From Rhizobium sp. NFR03 (GTDB lineage Bacteria > Pseudomonadota > Alphaproteobacteria > Rhizobiales > Rhizobiaceae), in contig NZ_FOGR01000003.1 in NCBI RefSeq assembly GCF_900111275.1, positions 620,001 through 684,000 of the forward strand: a DNA stretch of 64,000 nucleotides. The letters are read 5' to 3'. The notes under the pieces were generated by a model. It ran no database searches. It had not been told where the DNA came from and saw nothing but the letters and a program-made list of their open reading frames with translations. The translations under genes and the position numbers were made by a program. Of the stretch, positions 16,387-26,018 are shown piece by piece. Position 1 is the first letter of the stretch, and every line of letters begins with the position of its first letter.

Positions 16387-19035
16387 ATGCGGACGGACAC
16401 GGGCGAGATCATCCACCTAGAAGACTATCAGCCGACGGATTTCGTGCTGGAACGCGTCGATCTGACCTTTGAACTGGATCCGCTGGAAACCAAGGTCGAA
16501 GCCCGGCTGATCTTCCATCGCCGTGAAGGCGTGGCCGCAGATCGCCCGCTCGTGCTGGATGGCGACGAGCTGAAGATGACGGGTCTGCTGCTCGATCAGG
16601 AGCCGATTTCTGCCGACGACTACACCGAGACCGGGGAGACGCTGACCATTCGCGGCCTGCCGGAAAGCACGCCCTTCGAAATCACGGTCACGACGGAGCT
16701 TTCGCCGCAGACCAACACCAAGCTGATGGGCCTCTACCGGACGAACGACGTCTACTGTACCCAGTGCGAGGCCGAAGGTTTCCGCCGCATCACCTTCTTT
16801 CCGGACAGGCCGGATGTGCTCGCCGTCTACACGGTCAACATCATCGCGGACAAGGCGACCGTTCCGCTCCTGCTGTCCAACGGCAACTTCCTCGGCGGCG
16901 CCGGCATGGGCGACGGACGCCACTTCGCCGCCTGGTTCGATCCGCATCCCAAGCCCAGCTATCTCTTTGCGCTGGTGGCCGGCGATCTCGGCGTGATCGA
17001 GGACAGCTTCACCACCATGTCCGGCCGCGAGGTCGTTCTGAAGATCTATGTCGAGCACGGCAAGGAGCCGCGCGCGGCCTACGCCATGGACGCGCTGAAG
17101 CGCTCCATGCGGTGGGACGAAGAGGTCTTTGGGCGCGAATACGATCTCGACATCTTCATGATCGTCGCCGTTTCCGATTTCAACATGGGCGCCATGGAGA
17201 ACAAGGGGCTCAACGTCTTCAACGACAAATATGTGCTGGCGGACCCCGAGACTGCGACGGATCAGGACTACGCGAATATCGAGGCGATCATCGCGCACGA
17301 ATATTTTCACAACTGGACCGGCAACCGCATCACCTGCCGCGACTGGTTCCAGCTCTGCCTCAAGGAAGGGCTGACGGTCTATCGCGACCACCAGTTTTCC
17401 GCCGACCAGCGCTCGCGCGCCGTCAAGCGGATTGCGGAAGTTCGCCATCTCAAGGCAGAGCAGTTTCCCGAAGACGGCGGTCCGCTGGCCCATCCCGTCC
17501 GCCCGACGCGTTACCGCGAGATCAACAATTTCTACACGACCACCGTCTACGAGAAGGGATCGGAAGTGACCGGCATGATCGCGACCCTGCTCGGGCCCGA
17601 TCTCTTCAAGGCCGGCATGGATCTCTATTTCGACCGCCACGACGGACAGGCCGTAACCATCGAGGATTTCATCCGCTGCTTCGAGGAAGCGAGCGGCCGG
17701 GACCTGACGCAGTTTTCGCTTTGGTATCATCAGGCCGGCACACCGCTCGTCAGCGCGTCGGGCACCTATGATGCAAGCCGCCAGACCTTCACGCTGGCGC
17801 TTGAGCAGACCGTGCCGCCCACCCCGGGCCAGAGCACCAAGCAGCCGATGCACATTCCGCTTCGTTTTGCGCTCATCTCCGAAGATGGCGCGATTGCCGA
17901 AGCATCTGGCGTATCCGGCGCGGAAGTGACCGGCGACGTTCTGCATCTCGTCGAGCGCAGCCAGAGCGCGATATTCGAAGGCATCGCCTCGCGGCCTGTC
18001 GTCTCGCTCAACCGGGGTTTTTCCGCTCCGATCAACCTGCATTTCGAGAAATCGTCCGCCGACAGTTCCCAGATTGCCCGTTTCGAGACGGATCTCTTTG
18101 CGCGCTGGCAGGCACTGAACGACATGGCCCTCGATGCGCTGGTCTCGGCAACGGCGAGTGTCCGTGCCGGCACGACGGTCACCTGCGATGCGGCTCTGAT
18201 CGACGCGCTGATGGCAACCATAGCGGACGACGCACTGGAGCCAGCTTTCCGTGCGCAGGCGTTGGCCTTGCCGAGCGAGTCGGATATCGCTCGGGAAATC
18301 GGCCGGGACAACGACCCGGACGCCATCTTCGCAGCCCGTCGCGAGATTATGACGGCGATCGCGACGGCCGGTCGGGAGACCTTTGCGGGACTGTTCGAGA
18401 CAATGCGCTCGACAGAGGCGTTTTCGCCGGATGCCGCCAGCGCTGGCCGCCGCGCCCTGCGCAACAATGCGCTGGCCTATCTGGTGCTGGCCGAAAACAC
18501 CCCCGCCCGCGCTGTCGAGGCGTTCTCTGCCGCCGACAACATGACGGATCTCAGCCAGGCGCTCACCATTCTCGTTCACCGCTTTCCGGAGACGGCGGAG
18601 GCGAGAACGGCGCTCGACAGCTTCCAGACGCGGTTTGCCGACAATGCCCTCGTTCTCGACAAGTGGTTCACCGTGCAGGCGACCATTCCGGGCGCAGCAA
18701 CGCTGGAGCGCGTCGAGGCATTGATGACGCACCCGCTCTTTAACGGGCTCAACCCGAACCGCGTCCGCGCCCTTGTCGGCACCTTCGCCTTCTCCAACCC
18801 GACAGGCTTCAACAGGGCGGACGGAAAAGGCTACCAGTTCCTCGCCCGTCAGATTCTCGACATCGACCCGCGCAACCCGCAGCTCGCCGCCCGCATCCTG
18901 ACCTCGATGCGGTCCTGGCGCTCGCTGGAAGCCGGCCGGGCAGAGCATGCCCGTGCCGCGCTGAGCGAAATTGCAGCTGGCGCGAAACTTTCGCCTGACG
19001 TCAGTGACATCGTGGAGCGCACGCTGAAGGGCTGA
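16387..19035 (+). CDS. pepN: Aminopeptidase N (M1 family)
   Basis: An 882-residue cytoplasmic zinc metallopeptidase that removes N-terminal amino acids from peptides. Seen: the exopeptidase motif GAMEN (268-272), the zinc-binding HEYFHNW (H304, H308) and the third zinc ligand Glu in LKEGLTVYRD (about 327). The C-terminal half is the helical domain of the E. coli PepN type, and the length agrees. The ATG at 16387 is preceded by GGGGAG; a GTG at 16363 would add eight residues. A perfect 18-bp inverted repeat follows the stop codon. Confidence 0.95.
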   Translation: MRTDTGEIIHLEDYQPTDFVLERVDLTFELDPLETKVEARLIFHRREGVAADRPLVLDGDELKMTGLLLDQEPISADDYTETGETLTIRGLPESTPFEITVTTELSPQTNTKLMGLYRTNDVYCTQCEAEGFRRITFFPDRPDVLAVYTVNIIADKATVPLLLSNGNFLGGAGMGDGRHFAAWFDPHPKPSYLFALVAGDLGVIEDSFTTMSGREVVLKIYVEHGKEPRAAYAMDALKRSMRWDEEVFGREYDLDIFMIVAVSDFNMGAMENKGLNVFNDKYVLADPETATDQDYANIEAIIAHEYFHNWTGNRITCRDWFQLCLKEGLTVYRDHQFSADQRSRAVKRIAEVRHLKAEQFPEDGGPLAHPVRPTRYREINNFYTTTVYEKGSEVTGMIATLLGPDLFKAGMDLYFDRHDGQAVTIEDFIRCFEEASGRDLTQFSLWYHQAGTPLVSASGTYDASRQTFTLALEQTVPPTPGQSTKQPMHIPLRFALISEDGAIAEASGVSGAEVTGDVLHLVERSQSAIFEGIASRPVVSLNRGFSAPINLHFEKSSADSSQIARFETDLFARWQALNDMALDALVSATASVRAGTTVTCDAALIDALMATIADDALEPAFRAQALALPSESDIAREIGRDNDPDAIFAARREIMTAIATAGRETFAGLFETMRSTEAFSPDAASAGRRALRNNALAYLVLAENTPARAVEAFSAADNMTDLSQALTILVHRFPETAEARTALDSFQTRFADNALVLDKWFTVQATIPGAATLERVEALMTHPLFNGLNPNRVRALVGTFAFSNPTGFNRADGKGYQFLARQILDIDPRNPQLAARILTSMRSWRSLEAGRAEHARAALSEIAAGAKLSPDVSDIVERTLKG

Positions 19036-19042
19036 TACAACT

Positions 19043-19084
19043 CGTAACGGTCTGAAAAGATCCGATTCTTTTCAGACCGTTACG
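19043..19084. repeat. 18-bp perfect inverted repeat after pepN
   Basis: 19043-19060 (CGTAACGGTCTGAAAAGA) pairs exactly with 19067-19084 around a 6-base loop. It begins 8 bases after the pepN stop codon. Neither strand has a T-tract after the stem, so it may work as an atypical terminator, a transcript stabiliser or a protein site. Confidence 0.75.
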
Positions 19085-19139
19085 GGAAAAACAGCGTTCG
19101 CGGCACGACAAGCTGCGAATTCGCACCGGTGAGAAATGG

Positions 19140-19154
19140 TTAACGCCTCGTTAC
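19140..19154. promoter_or_regulatory. CtrA-box-like site upstream of the pleC-like gene
   Basis: TTAA-CGCCTCG-TTAC lies 97 bases before the chosen start codon. It has one mismatch to the CtrA consensus TTAA-N7-TTAA. Confidence 0.4.
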
Positions 19155-19250
19155 CCTTTTCGCTGGACAAGAAGAATCCGAATTGATTCATTGAGCCAGA
19201 TTCGGGCGAGCGGCGCGTCGAATCAAACGAGGTTCAAAGATTTGACGAAG

Positions 19251-21569
19251 ATGGCGGAAGCGCAGCAGATGCGCGCGGCCGGGGATCGGCTGCGTCCACG
19301 ATTCCCGGGCCTTGCGGGCCTTGAGCAGGTTTTCCTGCGGCATGTGCGCAGCCTTGCCGCGCCGGCCTCGATCCGGCTGAACAGGGCGGAGCCGCTCCTG
19401 AAGCGCTCCATTCCCGTTCTCATCACGGCTTTCCTCATCGTCGTTGCCATTTCCCGCATCAGCGGCATCGTCAACGAATATGCCCGCATGGAGAACAGCG
19501 CTCGCCAGACGACGGTGATGGCGGCAACCGCGGCGGAGGCCACGCTTGCCCCGCAGGCGCATCTCCTCTTCGATCAGGCCGAACGCGCACCTGTCGAGCA
19601 GACGCTGAACGACCTCCTCTCCCCTGACATGCTGGAGCCCGGCGCCTTCGCGCTCGCCGTCCGCAATGACGGGCGCATCTTCGCCGCCTCGGCGGAGGGC
19701 AAGCCCTTTACAGGACGGGCGCTGTCGGCGATCTCACCGGAAATTGCCGCCTTCCAGTATTTCGGCGAGCGCTCCACCGTCATGAGCGCCTTCATCGGGG
19801 GCGACGAGTACATCGTCGCGCTGGTGCAGGTGGGGGAGAAGGCGGGCACGCTGATGGTCGCAACGCCGCTCGCGCACATGGACAGGCTGTGGCGCGACGA
19901 GGTGTCGCTGAACGTTACGCTGTTTGCCGGAATTTCCGCCATCCTGCTCGTCGTGCTTTACGCCTACTACATCCAGGCCAAGCGTGCCCGCGACGCTGAT
20001 CAGATTTTCGCCGAGTCCAATCTGCGCGTCGAAACAGCGCTGTCGCGCGGGCGATGCGGGCTCTGGGATTTCGACCTGCCGAACCGGCGGCTGTTCTGGT
20101 CGCGCTCCATGTACGAGATGCTGGGCATGACGCCGCAAGGCAGCGTGCTCTCCTTTGGCGACGCGGCACGGCTGATGCATCCCGACGATACCGGTCTCTA
20201 CAAGGTCGCTCGCTCGATTGCCCGTGGCGACATCCGCCACATCGATCACGTGTTCCGCATGCGCCATGCCGACGGCCATTACGTGTGGCTGCGTGCCCGT
20301 GCCCAGGTCATCCGCACCAGCGGCGACCGCGTGCACCTCATCGGCATCGCGATGGACGTGACCGAGCAGCACCGTCTCGCCCAGCGCTATGCAGAGGCCG
20401 ACCAGCGGCTGGCCGATGCTATCGAATGTACGTCGGAGGCCTTCGTTCTCTGGGACAAGAACGACCGGCTTGTCATGTGCAACACCCATTATCAGCAGGC
20501 CTACCAGCTGCCTGACAGCGTGCTCGTGCCCGGCACCGAGCGCTCGGCCGTCAATGCCGCCTCCGCCCGTCCGATCATCGAGCGGCGCATCGCCGATCCG
20601 GATCGCGCCAATCATTCCTCGACATCGGAAGTCCAGCTTGCCGACCAGCGCTGGCTGCAGATCAACGATCGCCGCACACGTGATGGCGGCCTCGTTTCCG
20701 TCGGCACCGACATCACCCTTCTGAAGCGCCATCAGGTGCGCCTGCGCGAATCCGAACGCCGGCTGATGGCGACCATCGGCGACCTTTCGACGTCGCGCAT
20801 GACGCTGGAGCATCAGAAGTCGGAGCTGTCGATCGCCAATGCGAACTATCTGGCCGAAAAGCAGCGCGCCGAAGCTGCCAACCGGGCAAAATCCGAATTT
20901 CTTGCCAACATGTCACACGAGCTGCGCACACCTCTGAACGCGATTCTCGGCTTCTCGGAGATCCTCAAGAACCGCATGTTCGGCCCGCTCGGCTCCGACA
21001 AATACGGCGAGTACGCGCTGGACATCCACGACAGCGGCAAGCACCTCCTCAACGTCATCAACGATATCCTCGACATGTCGAAGATCGAGGCGGGGCAGAT
21101 GCGGATCGACCCGGAACGGATCGATCTCGCACCCCTGATCGAAGAGACGCTGCGCCTCACCACCGTGCCCGCCACGCAGAAGAACATCAGCGTCGTGCAC
21201 CAGGTATCCTCCGGCCTGACGATGGTCGCGGATCGCAGGGCGATGAAACAGGTGCTGCTCAACCTGTTGTCGAATGCCGTGAAGTTCACCAATGAAGGCG
21301 GGCGTATCTCGCTGCGGGCGCGCAAGGTCTCCGGCGCGGTCATGCTCACGATTGCCGATACCGGCATCGGCATTCCACGCTCCGCCATGCGCAAGATCGG
21401 TCTTCCCTTCGAACAGGTTCAGAGCCAGTACGCCAAGAGCAAGGGCGGCTCCGGCCTCGGGCTTGCCATCTCCCGCTCTCTGACCACTCTGCATGGCGGG
21501 CGAATGAAGATCCACTCGGCCGAAAACGTCGGCACGATCATCTCGGTGCGCATACCCGACTCGGTTTAG
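19251..21569 (+). CDS. pleC: PAS-domain sensor histidine kinase, PleC-like
   Basis: A 772-residue membrane kinase. A membrane helix near residues 45-65 (SIPVLITAFLIVVAISRI) and a second near 220-245 bracket a periplasmic domain. Two PAS-like regions follow, the first with WDFDLPNRRLFW. Then come the HisKA phosphoacceptor (FLANMSHELRTPLNAILG), the N-box LNLLSNAVKFTNEGG, and ATP-lid motifs DTGIGI and GGSGLGLAI. PleC-type kinases/phosphatases act on DivK and thereby on CtrA. The assignment rests on the H-box style and on its place next to glnE, as I recall for Sinorhizobium. A TTG at 19191 would be a longer start. Its 3' end overlaps glnE by 4 bp. Confidence 0.75.
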   Translation: MAEAQQMRAAGDRLRPRFPGLAGLEQVFLRHVRSLAAPASIRLNRAEPLLKRSIPVLITAFLIVVAISRISGIVNEYARMENSARQTTVMAATAAEATLAPQAHLLFDQAERAPVEQTLNDLLSPDMLEPGAFALAVRNDGRIFAASAEGKPFTGRALSAISPEIAAFQYFGERSTVMSAFIGGDEYIVALVQVGEKAGTLMVATPLAHMDRLWRDEVSLNVTLFAGISAILLVVLYAYYIQAKRARDADQIFAESNLRVETALSRGRCGLWDFDLPNRRLFWSRSMYEMLGMTPQGSVLSFGDAARLMHPDDTGLYKVARSIARGDIRHIDHVFRMRHADGHYVWLRARAQVIRTSGDRVHLIGIAMDVTEQHRLAQRYAEADQRLADAIECTSEAFVLWDKNDRLVMCNTHYQQAYQLPDSVLVPGTERSAVNAASARPIIERRIADPDRANHSSTSEVQLADQRWLQINDRRTRDGGLVSVGTDITLLKRHQVRLRESERRLMATIGDLSTSRMTLEHQKSELSIANANYLAEKQRAEAANRAKSEFLANMSHELRTPLNAILGFSEILKNRMFGPLGSDKYGEYALDIHDSGKHLLNVINDILDMSKIEAGQMRIDPERIDLAPLIEETLRLTTVPATQKNISVVHQVSSGLTMVADRRAMKQVLLNLLSNAVKFTNEGGRISLRARKVSGAVMLTIADTGIGIPRSAMRKIGLPFEQVQSQYAKSKGGSGLGLAISRSLTTLHGGRMKIHSAENVGTIISVRIPDSV

Positions 21570-24520
21570 GCCGGTTCAGACGCAAGCGCGAGGAACATGC
21601 GGCGCACCGCCTTCGTCAGCCGCCGCAGTTCGGCTTCCAGAACCTTGATGTCGGGCGCGTCGCCTGCCCGGCAAAGCCGCTCGATGAGACCGGCCGGAGC
21701 CTGCTTCGGATCGAACGGGCCGTCGATGCACAGGCGGATGATCTGCGATAGATCCGTCATCACGGCCAGCGACCGCATCATCAGCTGAAGATCCGCATCC
21801 GGCAGGAAGCCCGGACCCAGTTGCCTCAGCACATCACCGGTCGGCAGGCCGCAAGCCGGCAGGGCTCTCCCTTCTGCGGACGCCAGCAGAAACATCAGTT
21901 GCGCCGAGAATTCGATATCCACGAGACCGCCGGGGATCAACTTGAAGTCCCAGCTGTTTTCCGGCGGCTTCTCCGCCTCCACGAGCGCACGCATCTCGCG
22001 CACGTCCTTCCGCAGCACCTTGGCGTCACCGGGCTCGCCGATAACAGCGTGGATCGCATCCGCCGTTCTCTGCATCATATCCCTGTCGCCCGCGATCGGC
22101 CGCGCGCGCGTCAGCGCCATATGCTCCCAGGTCCAGGCCTCTTCATGCTGGTACTTGACGAAGGCCGGCAGACGGGTGGCAACCGGGCCTTTGTTGCCCG
22201 AAGGGCGCAGCCGCATGTCGACCTCGTAAAGCACACCTTCGGCCGTCGGCGCGGACAGGGCTGCGATCAGCCTCTGCGTCAAGCGGGCGTAGTAGCGGGC
22301 GACGTCGAGCGGGCGCGGACCCTCGGAATCCGCCGCATCTCCCTCATGGTCGTAGATGAGGATCAGGTCGATGTCGGAGCCAGCCGTCAGTTCGCGGCTG
22401 CCGGCCTTGCCCATCGCAACCAGCGCCACACGCCCGCCTTCGATCTCGCCGTGCGCCATGACAATCTCCTCGCGGACGGCCTTGAAGGTCGCGGCAACCA
22501 GAATTTCGGCAAGATCGGTCAAGGCGCAGCCGGTGGCCGGCCCGTCGATCACGCCGGTCAGGAGCCGGATGCCGATGAGGAAACGTTGCTCGGAGGCGAA
22601 GATCCGCAAGCGGTCGAGCCGGTCCTCGTAGTGGCGGGCCGTGGAGAGGAAGTCCTCCAGGCGACGCGCGAGGTCTTCCCGCTCCGGCATCTCGTTCAGA
22701 ACGCGCCGGTCGAGCATGCCGTCGAAGACATGGGGCTTGCCCGCGACGATATCGGCGAGCCGGGGTGCCGCCGACATGATGGTGACGATCAGGGAGAGAA
22801 GGGCCGGATTGTTGCCGAGCAGCGAGAAAAGCTGGATGCCGGCCGGCAGTTTGGCGAGGAAGGCATCGAAGCGAAGCAGCGCCTCGTCGGCCCGCCGGCT
22901 TTCGCCGAACACTTTCAAGAGCCGTGGCGTCAGTTCCGTCAGCCGCTCGCGCGCCTCGACGGATTGGGTCGCCCGGTAGCGGCCATTGTGCCATGTGCGC
23001 ATCACGCGGGCGATGTCCTGCGGCCGCTCGAAGCCGAGACCATGGATGGTCTCCAGCGTGTCGGGATCGTCCTTCTGGCCGGTGAAGACGAGGTTGCCCA
23101 GTTCCGAGGAAAGCTCGGCCTCCCGCTCGAACAGCTGCACATAGCGCCGCTCGACCGTATGCATGACGCGCGAAAGCGCATCCGCGAAGGTTCCGGTATC
23201 GGCAAATCCAGCCATCAACGCGATGCGTTTCAGCTCGGCTTCCGTGGACGGAAGCGTATGGCTCTGCTCGTCGCGGACCATCTGGATCCGGTGCTCGACA
23301 TCGCGCAGAAACCAGTAGGCCTCCGTCAGCTCGTCCCGCGTCCGTCCGTCGATCCAGCTGGCCTCTGCCAGCGCGGCCAGCATTCCCTCCGTCTCGCGTC
23401 CGCGCAGCGCTGCGGCACGACCTCCCGCGATCAACTGCTGGGTCTGCACGAAGAACTCGATCTCGCGAATGCCGCCCCGGCCGAGCTTGACGTTGTGCCC
23501 CTTGACCGCGATTTCGCCATGCCCCTTGTGCGCATGAATCTGCCGCTTGATCGAGTGGATATCGGCGATGGCGGCGTAATCGAGATATTTTCTGAAAACG
23601 AAAGGGCGAAGCGCCTTCAGGAACCGCTCGCCGGCCTCCAGATCACCGGCGACAGGGCGCGCCTTGATATAGGCCGCCCGCTCCCAGTTCTGTCCCCGTC
23701 CCTCGTAATAGATCAGCGCCGCCTCGACCGGAATGGCGAGCGGCGTCGCGCCGGGATCGGGCCGAAGCCGCAGGTCCGTGCGAAAGACATAGCCGTCTCC
23801 CGTGCGCTCCTGCAGAATCCGCACCAGGCGGCGCAGCAGCCGTGCGAAGATGTCGGAGGCATCCAGGATGTCGGCAAAGCCGAGGGCTTCCGGCTCATAG
23901 AACACCACGAGATCGATATCGGAGGAATAGTTCAGTTCGTCGGCACCGAGCTTGCCCATGCCGAGAACGATGACGCCCGAGCCAGCGCTCGGCCGGTCTT
24001 CATCGCCGAGCCGGATCTTGGCCTGACGATGCGCGCCGAGGAGCAGATGGTCGATGGTGGCGGAGGTGGCGGCCGCCGCGAACTGGCTGAGCAGCCGCGC
24101 GCTGTCGCGAGCCCTCGTCAGCCGCGCAAGATCGTACAGCGCAAGCGCGAATGCCGCCGTTCGCTTGGCCCGGCGCAGGCGCTCCATGAGCATATTGTCG
24201 GTCACGTCGGGCCCGCGCCAGCTTTCGCGGGCCTCGACGATGGTTTTCTCGATGACGGGTCCGATCGGCTCGGTGACAACCCTCAGGAGCAACGCGGGGT
24301 GAGCAACCGCGATATCGCGAAGGTAGGGGGACAGGGAAAAAGCTGCGACAAGGAAATCGTGCAGCACGGGTGCCTGTTCCAGAACCGGCTGAAGCGCAGG
24401 CTCAGCCCTTGCCATGGCCTTCAGATCGGCTTTGACGCTCTTTGCCTCCGTCTGGCTGAACGGCTTCAGCGCGCATGTCGCCAGCGCCGCCAGCCGCGTC
24501 GGCTGCTCCTGCCCGGTCAT
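21566..24520 (-). CDS. glnE: Bifunctional glutamine synthetase adenylyltransferase/deadenylase
   Basis: A 984-residue cytoplasmic enzyme that adds AMP to and removes it from glutamine synthetase according to nitrogen status. It contains two nucleotidyltransferase domains: the N-terminal one with GMGKLGADELNYSSDIDLVV and the C-terminal one with AMGKAGSRELTAGSDIDLIL. Each has the G-S/G-x-D-x-D active-site pattern. PII-binding helices lie between and after them. Length is normal. It is monocistronic and convergent with the pleC-like gene. Confidence 0.95.
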   Translation of the reverse strand: MTGQEQPTRLAALATCALKPFSQTEAKSVKADLKAMARAEPALQPVLEQAPVLHDFLVAAFSLSPYLRDIAVAHPALLLRVVTEPIGPVIEKTIVEARESWRGPDVTDNMLMERLRRAKRTAAFALALYDLARLTRARDSARLLSQFAAAATSATIDHLLLGAHRQAKIRLGDEDRPSAGSGVIVLGMGKLGADELNYSSDIDLVVFYEPEALGFADILDASDIFARLLRRLVRILQERTGDGYVFRTDLRLRPDPGATPLAIPVEAALIYYEGRGQNWERAAYIKARPVAGDLEAGERFLKALRPFVFRKYLDYAAIADIHSIKRQIHAHKGHGEIAVKGHNVKLGRGGIREIEFFVQTQQLIAGGRAAALRGRETEGMLAALAEASWIDGRTRDELTEAYWFLRDVEHRIQMVRDEQSHTLPSTEAELKRIALMAGFADTGTFADALSRVMHTVERRYVQLFEREAELSSELGNLVFTGQKDDPDTLETIHGLGFERPQDIARVMRTWHNGRYRATQSVEARERLTELTPRLLKVFGESRRADEALLRFDAFLAKLPAGIQLFSLLGNNPALLSLIVTIMSAAPRLADIVAGKPHVFDGMLDRRVLNEMPEREDLARRLEDFLSTARHYEDRLDRLRIFASEQRFLIGIRLLTGVIDGPATGCALTDLAEILVAATFKAVREEIVMAHGEIEGGRVALVAMGKAGSRELTAGSDIDLILIYDHEGDAADSEGPRPLDVARYYARLTQRLIAALSAPTAEGVLYEVDMRLRPSGNKGPVATRLPAFVKYQHEEAWTWEHMALTRARPIAGDRDMMQRTADAIHAVIGEPGDAKVLRKDVREMRALVEAEKPPENSWDFKLIPGGLVDIEFSAQLMFLLASAEGRALPACGLPTGDVLRQLGPGFLPDADLQLMMRSLAVMTDLSQIIRLCIDGPFDPKQAPAGLIERLCRAGDAPDIKVLEAELRRLTKAVRRMFLALASEPA

Positions 24521-24614
24521 GAAACCTCCCGATCACGACGTTTTCCCAAGTCTATTACCGCATGTCGTCCGTAAGTGTGTAGCGGTTTCGGAAGAACGGC
24601 TTGCGAAGGAAGCT

Positions 24615-26018
24615 TCAGCCTGGCGGGAAAACCATTTCGGCGGTCAAACCCTTCGCCCCCTCTGGATCGGGAACGGTGCTGCCGAGCGCCAAGCGTCCAT
24701 GGTGCAGTTCCATGACGGCTTCCACCAGCGACAGTCCCAGCCCCGTGCCAGGCTTCGACCGGCTCTGGTCCAGCCGCACGAAGCGCTGCACCACCACCTC
24801 GCGCTTGTCGTCGGGGACGCCAGGTCCGAAATCCGCGACCGAGACGACCGCCCCTCCATCACGCCGCGCAAGCCGCACCATAATCCGCGCGTCCGCGGCA
24901 CCCTCGGAGTATTTGATGGCATTGTCGATCAGATTGCCGAGGGCCTGCCCGATCAGTTCCCGGTTGCCGCTGACGGAGATGCCCGGCTCGATCTCGGCTT
25001 CCAGCGCCAGCGCATGTTCGTCGGCCAGCGGCTCGTAGAGTTCGACGCAATCGGCCACGCTTTGCGACAGGTCGACATCGCTCATCTCTGCTGCGGAAGA
25101 ACCCGCCTCCACGCGGGAGATCATCAGCAAAGCATTGAAGGTGCGGATCAACTGGTCGGATTCGTTGATGATCTCGTCCATCGATCCGCGATAACCATCG
25201 ATGGAGGTATTATGGGACAATGCCGCCTCCGCCTTGTTGCGCAGGCGCGTCAGCGGGGTCTTCAGGTCGTGGGCGATGTTGTCGGAGACCTGACGCAAGC
25301 CCTCGTTCAGTTTTTCGATGCGCACGAGCATGGCGTTCAGCGATTCCGACAGCCGGTCGAACTCGTCCCCCGAACCGCTCATCGGCAGACGCTGCGAGAG
25401 GTCACCGGCCATAATGCGTGTACTGGCGTCTGACATCCGGTCGATGCGCTTCAGCGCGTTGCGGCCGATGGCAAACCAGATGATCAGCGCGCCGATGCCC
25501 ATGACGCCGAGCGCGACCATCAGCGCCTGACGGACGAGAACGCGGAATTTCTCAGGCTCCTGAAGGTCGCGGCCCACGAGCACGCGCAGGCCGTTATCGA
25601 GGAAGAGCACATGCGCAAGCGCGACATGCCGGTCCTTGCGGGTTTCGTCGGTGTAGCGCTGGTAGGCGAAGGCCTCGTCCGTCCAGCCCTCCTTGTCGAG
25701 AAGGCCCGGCTGCAACGAGGCGACGTTGCCGGCGAGGATCTCACCGGTCGGGCCAGCAATCACGTAGAGGGCAGCACCCGGCTGGCGCGCGCGCCGCTCC
25801 AGCGTGCGCAAAAGCCCGTTGACGCCGGCCCGTCCGTAGATCGCCTCGATCTGCGAGACCTCGGCACTCACCGCATCTTTCGTCTGCTGGTCGAGCAGCC
25901 GTTGCGACATGCCGGTGACGTAGAAGACGAGAAACGCCGCGCAGAGCGAGAAAAGCACGAGGTAGAGCGCCGACAGCCGCACGGCCGTCGTGCGCATGAG
26001 CGTGCTGACCCGGCTCAT
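24615..26018 (-). CDS. Sensor histidine kinase
   Basis: A 467-residue inner-membrane kinase. Helices at about 13-36 and 163-185 bracket a periplasmic domain of about 125 residues. A HAMP linker follows, then the phosphoacceptor His250 in SDNIAHDLKTPLTRLR, the N-box LGNLIDNAIKYSEG, and the catalytic motifs FGPGVPD and GTGLGLSLV. Its start overlaps the response regulator stop by 4 bp, so the two are translationally coupled and should be partners. The location next to degP suggests a link to envelope stress, but that is inference. The signal is unknown. Confidence 0.9.
   Translation of the reverse strand: MSRVSTLMRTTAVRLSALYLVLFSLCAAFLVFYVTGMSQRLLDQQTKDAVSAEVSQIEAIYGRAGVNGLLRTLERRARQPGAALYVIAGPTGEILAGNVASLQPGLLDKEGWTDEAFAYQRYTDETRKDRHVALAHVLFLDNGLRVLVGRDLQEPEKFRVLVRQALMVALGVMGIGALIIWFAIGRNALKRIDRMSDASTRIMAGDLSQRLPMSGSGDEFDRLSESLNAMLVRIEKLNEGLRQVSDNIAHDLKTPLTRLRNKAEAALSHNTSIDGYRGSMDEIINESDQLIRTFNALLMISRVEAGSSAAEMSDVDLSQSVADCVELYEPLADEHALALEAEIEPGISVSGNRELIGQALGNLIDNAIKYSEGAADARIMVRLARRDGGAVVSVADFGPGVPDDKREVVVQRFVRLDQSRSKPGTGLGLSLVEAVMELHHGRLALGSTVPDPEGAKGLTAEMVFPPG

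Noticed and set aside
16417-18948. 843-codon open frame antisense to pepN
   Set aside because: It is a shadow frame of a high-GC gene; pepN carries all expected catalytic motifs on the other strand.
21821-24574. 917-codon open frame antisense to glnE
   Set aside because: No recognisable motifs, and glnE is complete on the opposite strand.
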